Assembly: GCA_021829835.1 (NCBI GenBank)
Contig: JAKBPE010000003.1
Coordinates: forward strand, 1-64,000
Source: a bacterium
GTDB lineage: Archaea; Micrarchaeota; Micrarchaeia; Micrarchaeales; CABMGC01
DNA: 64,000 nt
Direction: 5' to 3'
The notes beneath the pieces are model-generated. The model saw nothing but the letters and a program-made list of their open reading frames with translations, ran no database searches and was not told where the DNA came from. Position numbers and translations under genes: made by a program. Each line of letters begins with the position of its first letter. Positions within the stretch are counted from its first letter, which is position 1. Shown in pieces: positions 9,560 to 18,880 of this stretch.

Positions 9560-9909
9560 CGGCTAACCCTGAGTAGATACTGGATACCCTTCAGATAAAC
9601 AATCCTGCACACATCATATGCTCTGCAGCCTAGAGTGTTTCCCATGGGAGATAGGGATGCGTTTACACCATATGCTTCTGCAAGCCTTGTTGAGATTTCC
9701 AATGCTTGGGAATATCCTGCATTTTCCCTGTATATGGATAAAACAATCAACTGTGAGTCTGAGTATAATACTATCTGGTTAGAGTAGGCTGATTCGGATT
9801 TCTCATATGAGAACCTTATACCGTAGAATCCCACAGATATTATGAACATAATTATCAGTACTATGGGCATTGCCATCATAAGGTCCATGGAGATTAATTG
9901 CATCAACAT
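9556..9909 (-). CDS. Pilin-operon protein, N-terminal TM
   Basis: 117 aa; 4-nt overlap with the downstream ORF indicates translational coupling. Confidence 0.55.
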   Translation of the reverse strand: MLMQLISMDLMMAMPIVLIIMFIISVGFYGIRFSYEKSESAYSNQIVLYSDSQLIVLSIYRENAGYSQALEISTRLAEAYGVNASLSPMGNTLGCRAYDVCRIVYLKGIQYLLRVSR

Positions 9910-10098
9910 CTAACTACCCGAATTTAAACATCCACATGCTTCTACAACCGCAGCTACGCTGGAGTTGGCGGAATGCGTTGTATTATCCATACTTTTGGGA
10001 TAAGTAAAACCTCCTAAAACATAATGCAGTATAGCAAAAACTATGAGCATTGAAATGAACATGCTGATGATTACCTCAAAAAGAGACTGCATTTTCAT
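9910..10098 (-). CDS. Small pilin-like protein
   Basis: MKMQSLFEVIISMFISMLIVFAILHYVLGG. Confidence 0.55.
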   Translation of the reverse strand: MKMQSLFEVIISMFISMLIVFAILHYVLGGFTYPKSMDNTTHSANSSVAAVVEACGCLNSGS

Positions 10099-10466
10099 TT
10101 TGATATCACCACAGTGCCGTTTGTTTTATATTGAAGGTATAGGCGCGTGTAACTGCCTCCGGGACAGAAAGGGCTCCCCGAAAGTACCAACAACGCCACT
10201 TCTGAGAACTCACCATATTGAGTAGATAAATGGTATCCTGAAATTGTGGCATTGCAGAGCCCTTTTGGGATGTATGTGTAAAGGGTAGTATTTCCAGCCA
10301 TTATTCCGGAGCTTATCTCTTCTGCAAGCCTTTCTGTAGAGTATGTTGAAATAATCCCTTCGGCTTTTGGAAACATCCGCATCGACTCCGATCCCGCTAT
10401 AAGGATGGCTATGGCAGCAAGTGAGAGATAGAGCATTAGCTCAAGGGACATCTGGGCTTTTGCCAT
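10095..10466 (-). CDS. Class III signal peptide pilin-like protein
   Basis: MAKAQMSLELMLYLSLAAIAILIAGS; 4-nt overlap with the downstream ORF. Confidence 0.7.
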   Translation of the reverse strand: MAKAQMSLELMLYLSLAAIAILIAGSESMRMFPKAEGIISTYSTERLAEEISSGIMAGNTTLYTYIPKGLCNATISGYHLSTQYGEFSEVALLVLSGSPFCPGGSYTRLYLQYKTNGTVVISK

Positions 10467-10470
10467 CGGC

Positions 10471-10734
10471 TCAGCTTATGTTTTTTGACAATGAGCTTAT
10501 CTCTGATGATATCGCGCTTGAAACACTTAGATTTGAACCGCTTACTGTAACTCCTGAGCCCATGCTTCCTTTTAGCTTGACTATCATAGCTAAAGCCATG
10601 ACTATAACAATGCTTGCTGCTGCAACCATCATCATGTATTCCAGGGAACCCTGTCCTTTCCTGCTTCTTGCAAGTGCAAGAAACGAGACTGCTTCCAACG
10701 GCAGTATCTTTTCCAGTAATTCATTTGTTTTCAT
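10471..10734 (-). CDS. Class III signal peptide pilin (probable major pilin)
   Basis: RSRKGQGSLEYMMMVAAASIVIVMALAMIVKLKGS: textbook KGQ|GSLEYM class III signal. Confidence 0.75.
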   Translation of the reverse strand: MKTNELLEKILPLEAVSFLALARSRKGQGSLEYMMMVAAASIVIVMALAMIVKLKGSMGSGVTVSGSNLSVSSAISSEISSLSKNIS

Positions 10735-10742
10735 AAGATTAC

Positions 10743-11501
10743 CTATAATATTGAGACAGCATAATGCGCTGTTGCAGTCATCATGAATGCGGATATGGAA
10801 AATAAGGGCAGAACAGAGCCGAGCCTCTCCAATATGCCTTTATCGTGTTTTGAGAAAGTCTCGGTGATGTACAGAATTATCCCGATGTATGCAAGAACAG
10901 TCAGTAAAAATCCATTCTGAATTTCAGTGTAATTTTTCGCTATGAATCCCATAGATGTGCCAAGTATGCTTGAACTTATCCCTGCAAATAAAGGGAGGAA
11001 GAAGATGAGGCCCATATAGGTGATTCCCTTAAGGCCATTTACCTTCGAATAGAATTTCTCTTCGTTGCGTATTTCGGATTCTAGCCTTCTTGAAAAGAGG
11101 GAAAGTCTCTTAGATACGTTTTTTCCGTTCTCGATATGGATTGTAAGCATCTCTTGTATCTCGCCGATATGGCCTTTTGCAAGATTTTTTGAATGCAGGT
11201 TTAATTCTCCCAGCATTTTTCGCTTAAGGAGATTTATAACAGATATCATCCCTGGATTTTTTTCTTCTTCACCGACATATTTCAGATACGTGGATATGTT
11301 TCCTCCGGTTTCCAACATTGTCAGGATTTTTCTTGAGATTAGGAGAACTTCTCTCTTTTTGAAAGTATATGATCGTCTTTCCCTGTGTAGATACATTATG
11401 TAAATTAAAGGCGGCAACAACAGCAGATAGATAGTATATTTTATCGCAGCAAAGATGGCCAGTGCATCTGTAAGTATAAACAATATTTTTGTTTTATCCA
11501 T
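10743..11501 (-). CDS. Type II/IV secretion membrane platform protein (T2SF/TadC/FlaJ half-size), putative
   Basis: 252 aa with N- and C-terminal TM blocks; third in order after the ATPase and another half-size platform protein. Confidence 0.6.
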   Translation of the reverse strand: MDKTKILFILTDALAIFAAIKYTIYLLLLPPLIYIMYLHRERRSYTFKKREVLLISRKILTMLETGGNISTYLKYVGEEEKNPGMISVINLLKRKMLGELNLHSKNLAKGHIGEIQEMLTIHIENGKNVSKRLSLFSRRLESEIRNEEKFYSKVNGLKGITYMGLIFFLPLFAGISSSILGTSMGFIAKNYTEIQNGFLLTVLAYIGIILYITETFSKHDKGILERLGSVLPLFSISAFMMTATAHYAVSIL

Positions 11502-12189
11502 TTAATCTACCGTTAAGTCTGGAGTTTCCAATTGCATAGAGGGCAGGCAGGGCGAAAAGCATTATAACTGAGAATATCAGGAGTGAAGGATTGCTTTGGG
11601 AGATTATTGAACTTCCCACAAAACCGAATATAATAAAGGAGGGAAGCACAGACGATAGGAACATGTTTATAGTGGCATATCTCTGTGAATATTGTTCTAT
11701 GGACGATACTTTCTCTTCTTCTTCTGAATTTATTTTTTCAGTGAAAACCTGTAACGCTGAAGGCTTTAGCGATAGAGGAAGACCTGAGCCATCGAACATT
11801 TTAGACAATTTGGAAGAATTTTCATTAAACGGTTTTTCTGAACCTTCAAGATATTCTTTTTTGCTTAATGGCAATAGAATTTCTTTCAGTTCTCTGTCGT
11901 CAGATGAGTTGATGATTTTTAAGAGGGAAGAATATAAGGGCATATTACAAGAATGGTATTCTAGGAGTACATGCATTGCTGCGACAAACTTTTTTCTCAA
12001 TGCTGAAAGAGATATTTTCTCATCCGAAGACTTGATTATGGCATAAAACAACAATGATGAAAATATTGAAATAGAAGCTAAAAAGGCAACAGTGAATATT
12101 TTTGTGTTTCCGTAGAAGTGCAGAATTATTAATGAGGGTAAGAATGCGAATGAAAAAAATAGTATCAAATCTGTTCTTCGGTCATTCAT
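11494..12189 (-). CDS. Type II/IV secretion membrane platform protein (T2SF/TadB-like half-size), putative
   Basis: 231 aa; overlaps both neighbours by 8 nt; two N-terminal TM, cytosolic domain, two C-terminal TM. Confidence 0.6.
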   Translation of the reverse strand: MNDRRTDLILFFSFAFLPSLIILHFYGNTKIFTVAFLASISIFSSLLFYAIIKSSDEKISLSALRKKFVAAMHVLLEYHSCNMPLYSSLLKIINSSDDRELKEILLPLSKKEYLEGSEKPFNENSSKLSKMFDGSGLPLSLKPSALQVFTEKINSEEEEKVSSIEQYSQRYATINMFLSSVLPSFIIFGFVGSSIISQSNPSLLIFSVIMLFALPALYAIGNSRLNGRLNG

Positions 12190-13693
12190 GCACTACACCG
12201 TATCTGTATTCAGATATTGAAGCTATGATGTCATTCTGCTCTGGTTTTGAGTATCTTTCTTTCAGAAATGCTATTCGTTTTGCAATTTCGGATTTTGCCG
12301 CACTAATTGGGATTTTGTTCTTTGATGAAAAGAGTAACAGAGCCTTGGAGGCTGCAATAGTATTTCTTGATGTTCTTCCTTCGGAGCATATGACTCTGCC
12401 TTCAACAGAATCTCCGTTTCCTAGAGGCGTGCCATCTTTTATCTCTGCCTTGCTAAGCCACATGTATTCCATTATTGAGGATATTATTCTGGAATTTATC
12501 CCATTCTGGCGCATATAGATACAGGCGTCAAGCATTGATATGGAGCCGGGTTCGACTGACATAGGCCTTACCATTAGTTTTTTTATTGCAGAAAAACCGT
12601 CTGAGTTACTGTGCATGGTGGTTAAAAAGGGAATGCCTATGTTTGCACCGGCGAAGAGATCCTTGGTTTCCTCTCCACGTATTTCTCCGACTATCATCCA
12701 GTCTGGCCGCATGCGGAGGGCATTTATCATCTGGGACCTCGTATTTGAGATTCCATCATTTTTACCACGCAGTGATACCGTGTTTTGGATGCCGTAATTT
12801 ATATCGAGTTCATCTATCTCCTCTTCTATTATTACAGACTTATAGGTTTGCGGAATCAGCCTTGATAACGATCCTAGCATTGTTGTCTTGCCGCTTGCTG
12901 GAGACCCTGAAATTATTATATTCATACCCGCGTCTATAGCAATCCAGAGATATGCTATTGTTTCTATATCCATTGTTCCCATGCTTAACATGGAATTGAA
13001 GCTTATGCGTTTGCCTTTGCCTATCCGGATTGATGCGACCCCTCCTGATGAAGCATAAGGATGCATCTGCGCATGTACCCTGGATTCCGATATCTGTGCA
13101 TCTATTATGGGAAAATCTTCATTTAGTTCCTTTTCAGATTTTAGGATAAGCTTATTTACCGAATGCCTGAATGCGGGCTCCCCGGTGAATCGGATGTTTG
13201 TTTGGCATCTTCCATATTCAGAAGAATATATAGTTATAGGAGAACAGGGAGCATTGACCTCTATTTCCTCTATGCCTAATTTATCTTCCATCAGTATGCT
13301 GAAAGGTCCGGAGCCTGCAGTGTCATGTGCCACAAAATATGAGAGGTAATCAGCATTGGCAGTGTTTGTAAACTCCGATAGTTTTGCAAATGCAATCTTC
13401 CTGGAATCTTCAATGGAAGGCTCTTCATGCATTGAAAGATTTGAAGAGAGCAGATTTATGACTTGCGCCTTGGCAATAGCCATCAGGTCAAGGTCCTTTG
13501 AACTGAAACCATAATTACCTATAATATAAAAATATGAATTTTTGTGCATGATAAACCTTCCGGATGGAGTTTGGCTGGTGCTGTCTTTTGGAACTACGTA
13601 TGAAAAATTCTCAATCACGAAGTTTAAAGGAGATTTTGCTTCTTCCTTCTGTTCGGGTTTCTTGCGGATAAATGCAACAATATTATTTATCAT
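12182..13693 (-). CDS. Type II/IV secretion system ATPase (VirB11/TadA/GspE family)
   Basis: Walker A ISGSPASGKTTMLGSL, VIIEEEIDELD, MRPDWMIVGEIRGEETKDLFAGANIG, TTMHSN. Confidence 0.92.
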   Translation of the reverse strand: MINNIVAFIRKKPEQKEEAKSPLNFVIENFSYVVPKDSTSQTPSGRFIMHKNSYFYIIGNYGFSSKDLDLMAIAKAQVINLLSSNLSMHEEPSIEDSRKIAFAKLSEFTNTANADYLSYFVAHDTAGSGPFSILMEDKLGIEEIEVNAPCSPITIYSSEYGRCQTNIRFTGEPAFRHSVNKLILKSEKELNEDFPIIDAQISESRVHAQMHPYASSGGVASIRIGKGKRISFNSMLSMGTMDIETIAYLWIAIDAGMNIIISGSPASGKTTMLGSLSRLIPQTYKSVIIEEEIDELDINYGIQNTVSLRGKNDGISNTRSQMINALRMRPDWMIVGEIRGEETKDLFAGANIGIPFLTTMHSNSDGFSAIKKLMVRPMSVEPGSISMLDACIYMRQNGINSRIISSIMEYMWLSKAEIKDGTPLGNGDSVEGRVICSEGRTSRNTIAASKALLLFSSKNKIPISAAKSEIAKRIAFLKERYSKPEQNDIIASISEYRYGVVHE

Positions 13694-13854
13694 AGTATAA
13701 TCTTTTTACTTAAGTATATGTTTAGGTATATTAGTATATATTAAGATTTATATATCTTTCTAGAAATAGGCAGTTTAGGAGCAGTTCTAGAATCAGAGTA
13801 AATAAAATATACCTTTATAAAACTTAACAGAGAATATCTCTTGTGTGTGTCGCT

Positions 13855-14208
13855 ATGGTTAACACCATTTCAAAAAAATCAAAAGATGAAGATGATATCT
13901 GGCTTATAAGAAAGCTGCTAAGCAAGCCAAACTACGCTGTACTTAAATTGCTCATGGTGAAGTCACCCAGAACTACAAGGGAGCTGTATACGATGTTGGG
14001 CAAGAGCTTTACTAGGAAGACACTTATTCTGACTTTAAGGAACCTGTCTATGCACCTGAATGTACTCCAGCCTACACACATAAGGACTGAGAGAGGCTAT
14101 GATCTCGGGTATAACATAAATCCGAAGATGAAGGAAGTCATAAAGGTATTCCAGAAGCAGGAAAAAATAGCCGAATCCATAACGGAGGCCAAGCCTGGAG
14201 GCCAGTAA
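13855..14208 (+). CDS. Winged-helix DNA-binding protein, putative
   Basis: IRKLLSKPNYAVLKLLMVKSPRTTRELYTMLGKSFTRKTLILTLRNLSMHL fits a wHTH. Start placed at ATG 13855. Confidence 0.55.
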   Translation: MVNTISKKSKDEDDIWLIRKLLSKPNYAVLKLLMVKSPRTTRELYTMLGKSFTRKTLILTLRNLSMHLNVLQPTHIRTERGYDLGYNINPKMKEVIKVFQKQEKIAESITEAKPGGQ

Positions 14209-14368
14209 TTTGTTAAAAGTATGCACGTGAACGCTTAGGAATTAAAAAATCCAGGTTTTTGTGCATATTCCCGTTTTGCGATAGATTTATAAAGCAGATT
14301 AACGTAATTAATATTACGTAGTAAAGCATGGCTGAAAAGCACAGCTGATCCTACAGAGGAAAAATAGA

Positions 14369-14638
14369 ATGAACGGAGAATTTGGAGGAGACTCCAGACC
14401 AGACAGAGAAGACAGAAGAGAAGGACCAGGAATGAAACCTAACTATTTCCTGCCTAAGCCCGTAAAGGTCGGTGATGAGCTTGACCTTACAATAGAGGCT
14501 GTTGCTTCGAAAGGAGACGGAATAGCAAAGAAAGACGGATACGTTATCTTTGTTTCCGGAGCAAAACAGGGAGACACAGTAAAGGCCAAGATTACCGAAG
14601 TAAGGGCAAGATTTGCTATAGCAGAATTAGTGGCATGA
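14369..14638 (+). CDS. TRAM domain protein
   Basis: KPVKVGDELDLTIEAVASKGDGIAKKDGYVIFVSGAKQGDTVKAKITEVRARFAIAELV. Confidence 0.9.
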   Translation: MNGEFGGDSRPDREDRREGPGMKPNYFLPKPVKVGDELDLTIEAVASKGDGIAKKDGYVIFVSGAKQGDTVKAKITEVRARFAIAELVA

Positions 14639-14755
14639 ATAATTTCATGCGCCCCTTAAGGTAAAACAGTTTAATTTTAATATTTATTTTCTTATTTTAT
14701 TGCAGTTCTTATTTTAGTATATTGATTTGGATCGGGTATTCGGAATTCTGTAGTC

Positions 14756-15748
14756 TTATGATTTTGATCTTGAACTCAGGTTTTCAAATTTGATTGAGTT
14801 CTGGTATAAGTATTCAAACCTTGACTTTGAGTCTTTTGTATTTATCCTTGTAATATGTTCGCTTTTTTTATTTATTATATTAAACGGAGGTATTTTGTAT
14901 GAACCGTTGTCATCAAAAATAAAGCGTTCGTGTTGTGCAGTTGCATCAGCTTCTGCCATTATTTTCACTTCGAAATTTATGCCGATGTTCTTGAACTCTT
15001 CCTTCAGGTCATAATAATTCTGCCCGAATTTTGAATCCAGCATCGATTCAGATGTCAGCACTTTTATTGATTTTATCTTTGGATTGTCAGTAGAGATTAG
15101 GCGGTATAGGTTGTAAAGCGCTATGGAGTTGAAATGTTTGTCTACAATGCCTATCTCTCCTTGAAGCTTTTCGAATAACGTATTTTTCAATTGAACTATG
15201 TTGCCAAATGGAGTAAGCGGATTTATTGATATGTTTCCAGATAGCTTCCTTGATGATTCATATTTGCGGAGACCATATTCTAGATATATGTCAAAGAACA
15301 GAGAGAGGAATATTGAGGCATATGTAAGATATGAGTCAAAACTTGATATCCTGACAACTGCGGTTGCCCTCATTATTAGAAGCATTGAAAGGTATACTAT
15401 TGCAAGCATCATATGAACGGGAACATGGCGCCTTATGTATGATCCGTATCTGCTGTTTTTGTGGGTTAGAAGAGAGAATGCCATTAGCGACATTATGAAT
15501 CCTATGCCAGTCATAAAGACGGATTCAAGCACCATTTGGTAAGTACTCTGTATTTGTGAAGTTATAGTGCTAAGAACAGGTATAACGCTTATATTGTACG
15601 CACTGCTTTCTAGCAATGCGCCGGCGCCTACCCCGTATTGAACCGAAAACTGCTCTATTGCGAAAATTCCGTTTGCCAGAAGTACGACTGAAAACGCCAG
15701 AAGGAGTATTGCAATTGTTTTGTCTTCATATACATATAACGGATCCAT
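14756..15748 (-). CDS. Hypothetical multi-TM protein with possible degenerate PLD-like C-terminal domain
   Basis: Four predicted TM, then a soluble domain ending ...ATAQHERFIFDDNGSYKIPPFNIINKKSEHITRI, resembling the H-x-R-(Y/F)-I region of PLD-like proteins. Confidence 0.45.
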   Translation of the reverse strand: MDPLYVYEDKTIAILLLAFSVVLLANGIFAIEQFSVQYGVGAGALLESSAYNISVIPVLSTITSQIQSTYQMVLESVFMTGIGFIMSLMAFSLLTHKNSRYGSYIRRHVPVHMMLAIVYLSMLLIMRATAVVRISSFDSYLTYASIFLSLFFDIYLEYGLRKYESSRKLSGNISINPLTPFGNIVQLKNTLFEKLQGEIGIVDKHFNSIALYNLYRLISTDNPKIKSIKVLTSESMLDSKFGQNYYDLKEEFKNIGINFEVKIMAEADATAQHERFIFDDNGSYKIPPFNIINKKSEHITRINTKDSKSRFEYLYQNSIKFENLSSRSKS

Positions 15749-15791
15749 AAGGATAATTATCCATTAAGCTATAAAATCCCACAGGGGAAGG

Positions 15792-16436
15792 TTATCTTTT
15801 CAGATTGCGCATTATCTTTTCGAGGAGGGAAAACTGTCTTGTAGTTATAACAGGTTTCATTGAAGTTATTTCTTCTGCAAGTCTGCCTGCAAGATCTAGA
15901 CGTTCCTGCCTTTCAGGAGATATTCTTGGTTTCTCCATGTATATAGATATAGGAGCTTTTGTAGTCGAAGGAAGGCTTGCATGTATTTCCATAAAAGCAT
16001 CGCTTCCTTCTCTGAAGATATTATCCCTGCCTTCATCATATATTCCCACTTGCAAAGGAGATCTGCCATTAAAAAAGCGCACTCTCTTGGTAAAATCGTA
16101 TGCCAACCAATCTTTTTCGTTGGATATATGTTTGAATCGCTTACTTGGCTCTGCAGTGTAGTCTACAATAAACAACCCTTCTTCCTTGTTTTCCGTTAGG
16201 GATGCGTTCTCGATAGGAAGTGCATAGAACCATATATTCCCGTATGTTTTGTATCTCTTTGTATTTTTTAGCTGTTTTATGATTTGGGGTTCCAGTACTC
16301 TGTGCAGTTCGCCAAAAGTCAGAAGCTGGAAAAGTTCTCTGGATTCATTGAATGTTCTGTTTCCGAGAGAGACCCTGACAGGTTGCAATTTATTGTCAGG
16401 AAGGCTTGTTCTCAAAGTTTGCATGTAATCCATCAA
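15792..16436 (-). CDS. Hypothetical protein
   Basis: 214 aa ORF with normal composition; no family recognised. Confidence 0.5.
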   Translation of the reverse strand: MMDYMQTLRTSLPDNKLQPVRVSLGNRTFNESRELFQLLTFGELHRVLEPQIIKQLKNTKRYKTYGNIWFYALPIENASLTENKEEGLFIVDYTAEPSKRFKHISNEKDWLAYDFTKRVRFFNGRSPLQVGIYDEGRDNIFREGSDAFMEIHASLPSTTKAPISIYMEKPRISPERQERLDLAGRLAEEITSMKPVITTRQFSLLEKIMRNLKR

Positions 16437-16467
16437 TTTATCAGAAGACTATTGCATTTTTAGAAGA

Positions 16468-16540
16468 TGCGAATGCCGGGATTTGAACCCGGGCTCCTGC
16501 CTTGGCAAGGCAATGTCCTACCAGGCTAGACTACATTCGC
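16468..16540 (-). tRNA. tRNA-Ala (anticodon GGC)
   Basis: GCGAATG-TA-GTCTAGCCTGGTAGGAC-A-TTGCC-TTGGCAA-GGCAG-GAGC-CCGGG-TTCAAAT-CCCGG-CATTCGC-A, 73 nt, all stems pair. Loop UUGGCAA gives anticodon GGC. Confidence 0.88.
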
Positions 16541-16683
16541 ATTGATTTCAGATTGATATGCAGATTCATCCATAAAAACCTTTTGCAAAGAGCAGCTTTG
16601 CATATTATTATGCCGAAATATTGCTAGATAGGTTATTGCTTACAATTACGGCAACTTCAAAATTCTTGCTCTGATTGAAGCAA

Positions 16684-18876
16684 TTATTCCAGGAACTGCT
16701 GTGGTGTTGGAGGCTCCGGTGGAATTCCCTTTCTTGTCCTTATCTCCCTGACAACCTTGTCTTTCAACTCCTTAGGAAGCTTTTCGTAGCCCGCATATTC
16801 AGGATACCATATGGCCCTGCCTGCTGTCAGGCTTCTTATCTCGTTAGAAAAGCCTTTTATGACTTCAGCGACAGGCATCTTTGCTATGACAGTAGCCTGT
16901 TCGGCTTCCTGTTGTATGTCGACTATCTGCCCACGCTTGCCTCCTACAAATGTTATTATGTCTGAAAGATACTCCTGAGGTATGTTTATGGTGAACTTCT
17001 GCTTAGGCTCAAGAAGATCTACGCCTGCAAATAACATTCCCGCATAGATAGGTCTGCGCATGGCAGGTATTATCTGTGCCGGACCCCTGTGAACAGGATC
17101 CTCATGTATTGTGGCATCGGTTATAAGCACCTTTATTCCTGTGCATTTTTCCCTTGCAAGAGGCCCGTCTTTCATTGCTTCCTCAAATCCTTCTATCAGA
17201 AGTTCCATAACTTCATCAAGATACTGTACTCCCTTTGTTGCATCTATAAGGACATTAGTATCTGCAATATCAACTATGCCTTTTGCTTCGTCTCTTGACA
17301 TTCCTCCTTTTATGAAATCATCTACATAGGCTTTGCCTTTGGGCTTGCCTGGTTTTATATCCCCTGATTCTATAAGGGCTATAACTCCCTGCTCGAGAGG
17401 CATTACATTTACATAGAAACGGGAATGCTTGTTTGGGGATTTGCCTTCTATGTCCTTTACGGTTTTTTCTATAGTTTCCTTGTATACGACTATTGGCTCG
17501 CTTGTAGTTATATTTATCTTGTGCTCGTTTCGTAATTTAGTCTCTATTACTTCAAGATGAAGCTCTCCCATTCCGCTTACTAGATGCTCTCCTGTCTCCT
17601 GGTTGAGCTCTACGCGTATGGTCTGGTCTTCCTTTGATAGGCCTCGAAGAGCTTCTATAAGTTTCATAAGGTCTCTGGAGTCCTTGGCTTCTATGGCCTT
17701 GGTTACTACAGGCTGTGAATAATGTTTTATTAGCTCGAATGGAGTTATGTTGTTCTCGCTTGCGGTGTCTCCTATTGAAACATTTTTCAATCCGACGAGG
17801 CCTGCGATGTTTCCTGCAGATATCTCATCCACGATTACTCTTTCTGGGCCCATGAATATGTTTACCTGCTGCAACTTTTGCAGATTTGGATTTCCGGTAA
17901 CATAGAGTTCTGTTCCCTTTTTTACCACTCCGGAGAATACTCTGCCTATGGCAACTTCGCCGCTGTGAGGGTCGTTTGTTATTCCGAATATTACCATGTT
18001 TACCTTTGCTTTGGGATCTACACTTATCATGGCCTTCCCATCTTCGGTTTCAGCATCTCCGTGCCATAATTTTGGTATTCTGTATGGCTGTGCGACTGAA
18101 GGATCTGGAAGGTGCTCTATTATCATTGAGAGGGTAGCCTCGTCTATAGGTGCGACCTCTTGAAGCTTGGCAAGATCCCCTTTCTCGCTTAGGGTGAATA
18201 TGTCCTTGAATGTAACCTTGTATTTATTCATTATCTGGGAGGAGATTGCCCATTTGTCATATGCTGAACCGAAGCAGACACTGCCGTCTCCAACTTTCAG
18301 TATCCATTTTTCACGGAATTCCTCCGGAGCATATCGTCTTATCATGGTATTTATATCATTTATAAGCTTGAGAAGGCGCTCCATTGTCTGTTCCTGAGTT
18401 AGTCTTAACTCGGTAAGAAGCCTGTCTGTCTTATTTACGAAAAGAACTGGCTTTGCCCTTTCCTGAAGAGCCTGCCTCAGCACAGTCTCTGTCTGCGGCA
18501 TTATTCCCTCTACAGGATCAACAACAAGTACGACTCCGTCTACAGCCCTCATTGCTCTTGTGACGTGGCCTCCAAAATCCACGTGGCCCGGAGTGTCTAT
18601 GAGATTTATGATGTGATCTACACCGTTATACGGGAATGCCAGTGATATGTCTGCAGATTTGATTGTCATTCTCCTGTCTTTTTCTATCTGCTCGTAGTTG
18701 GTATATAAGGCATCTCCGGCTACTGATTTTGAGATTATTCCGGCTTTAGCCAGAAGGGAATCGGTAAGTGTAGTCTTTCCGTGGTGTACGTGAGCTATTA
18801 TGGCAACGTTCCTGACTTTATTTATGTCCTTCATAATTCTTGCTACTTCGTCAGCTACAAATTCCTTCCTTACCAA
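16684..18876 (-). CDS. fusA: Translation elongation factor aEF-2
   Basis: GTPase motifs AHVHHGKTTLTDSLL, DTPGHVDFGGHVTRAMRAVDG, NKTDRL; archaeal/eukaryotic C-terminus with PIYAGMLFAGVDLLEPKQKF. Confidence 0.97.
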   Translation of the reverse strand: MVRKEFVADEVARIMKDINKVRNVAIIAHVHHGKTTLTDSLLAKAGIISKSVAGDALYTNYEQIEKDRRMTIKSADISLAFPYNGVDHIINLIDTPGHVDFGGHVTRAMRAVDGVVLVVDPVEGIMPQTETVLRQALQERAKPVLFVNKTDRLLTELRLTQEQTMERLLKLINDINTMIRRYAPEEFREKWILKVGDGSVCFGSAYDKWAISSQIMNKYKVTFKDIFTLSEKGDLAKLQEVAPIDEATLSMIIEHLPDPSVAQPYRIPKLWHGDAETEDGKAMISVDPKAKVNMVIFGITNDPHSGEVAIGRVFSGVVKKGTELYVTGNPNLQKLQQVNIFMGPERVIVDEISAGNIAGLVGLKNVSIGDTASENNITPFELIKHYSQPVVTKAIEAKDSRDLMKLIEALRGLSKEDQTIRVELNQETGEHLVSGMGELHLEVIETKLRNEHKINITTSEPIVVYKETIEKTVKDIEGKSPNKHSRFYVNVMPLEQGVIALIESGDIKPGKPKGKAYVDDFIKGGMSRDEAKGIVDIADTNVLIDATKGVQYLDEVMELLIEGFEEAMKDGPLAREKCTGIKVLITDATIHEDPVHRGPAQIIPAMRRPIYAGMLFAGVDLLEPKQKFTINIPQEYLSDIITFVGGKRGQIVDIQQEAEQATVIAKMPVAEVIKGFSNEIRSLTAGRAIWYPEYAGYEKLPKELKDKVVREIRTRKGIPPEPPTPQQFLE

Positions 18877-18880
18877 AAAC

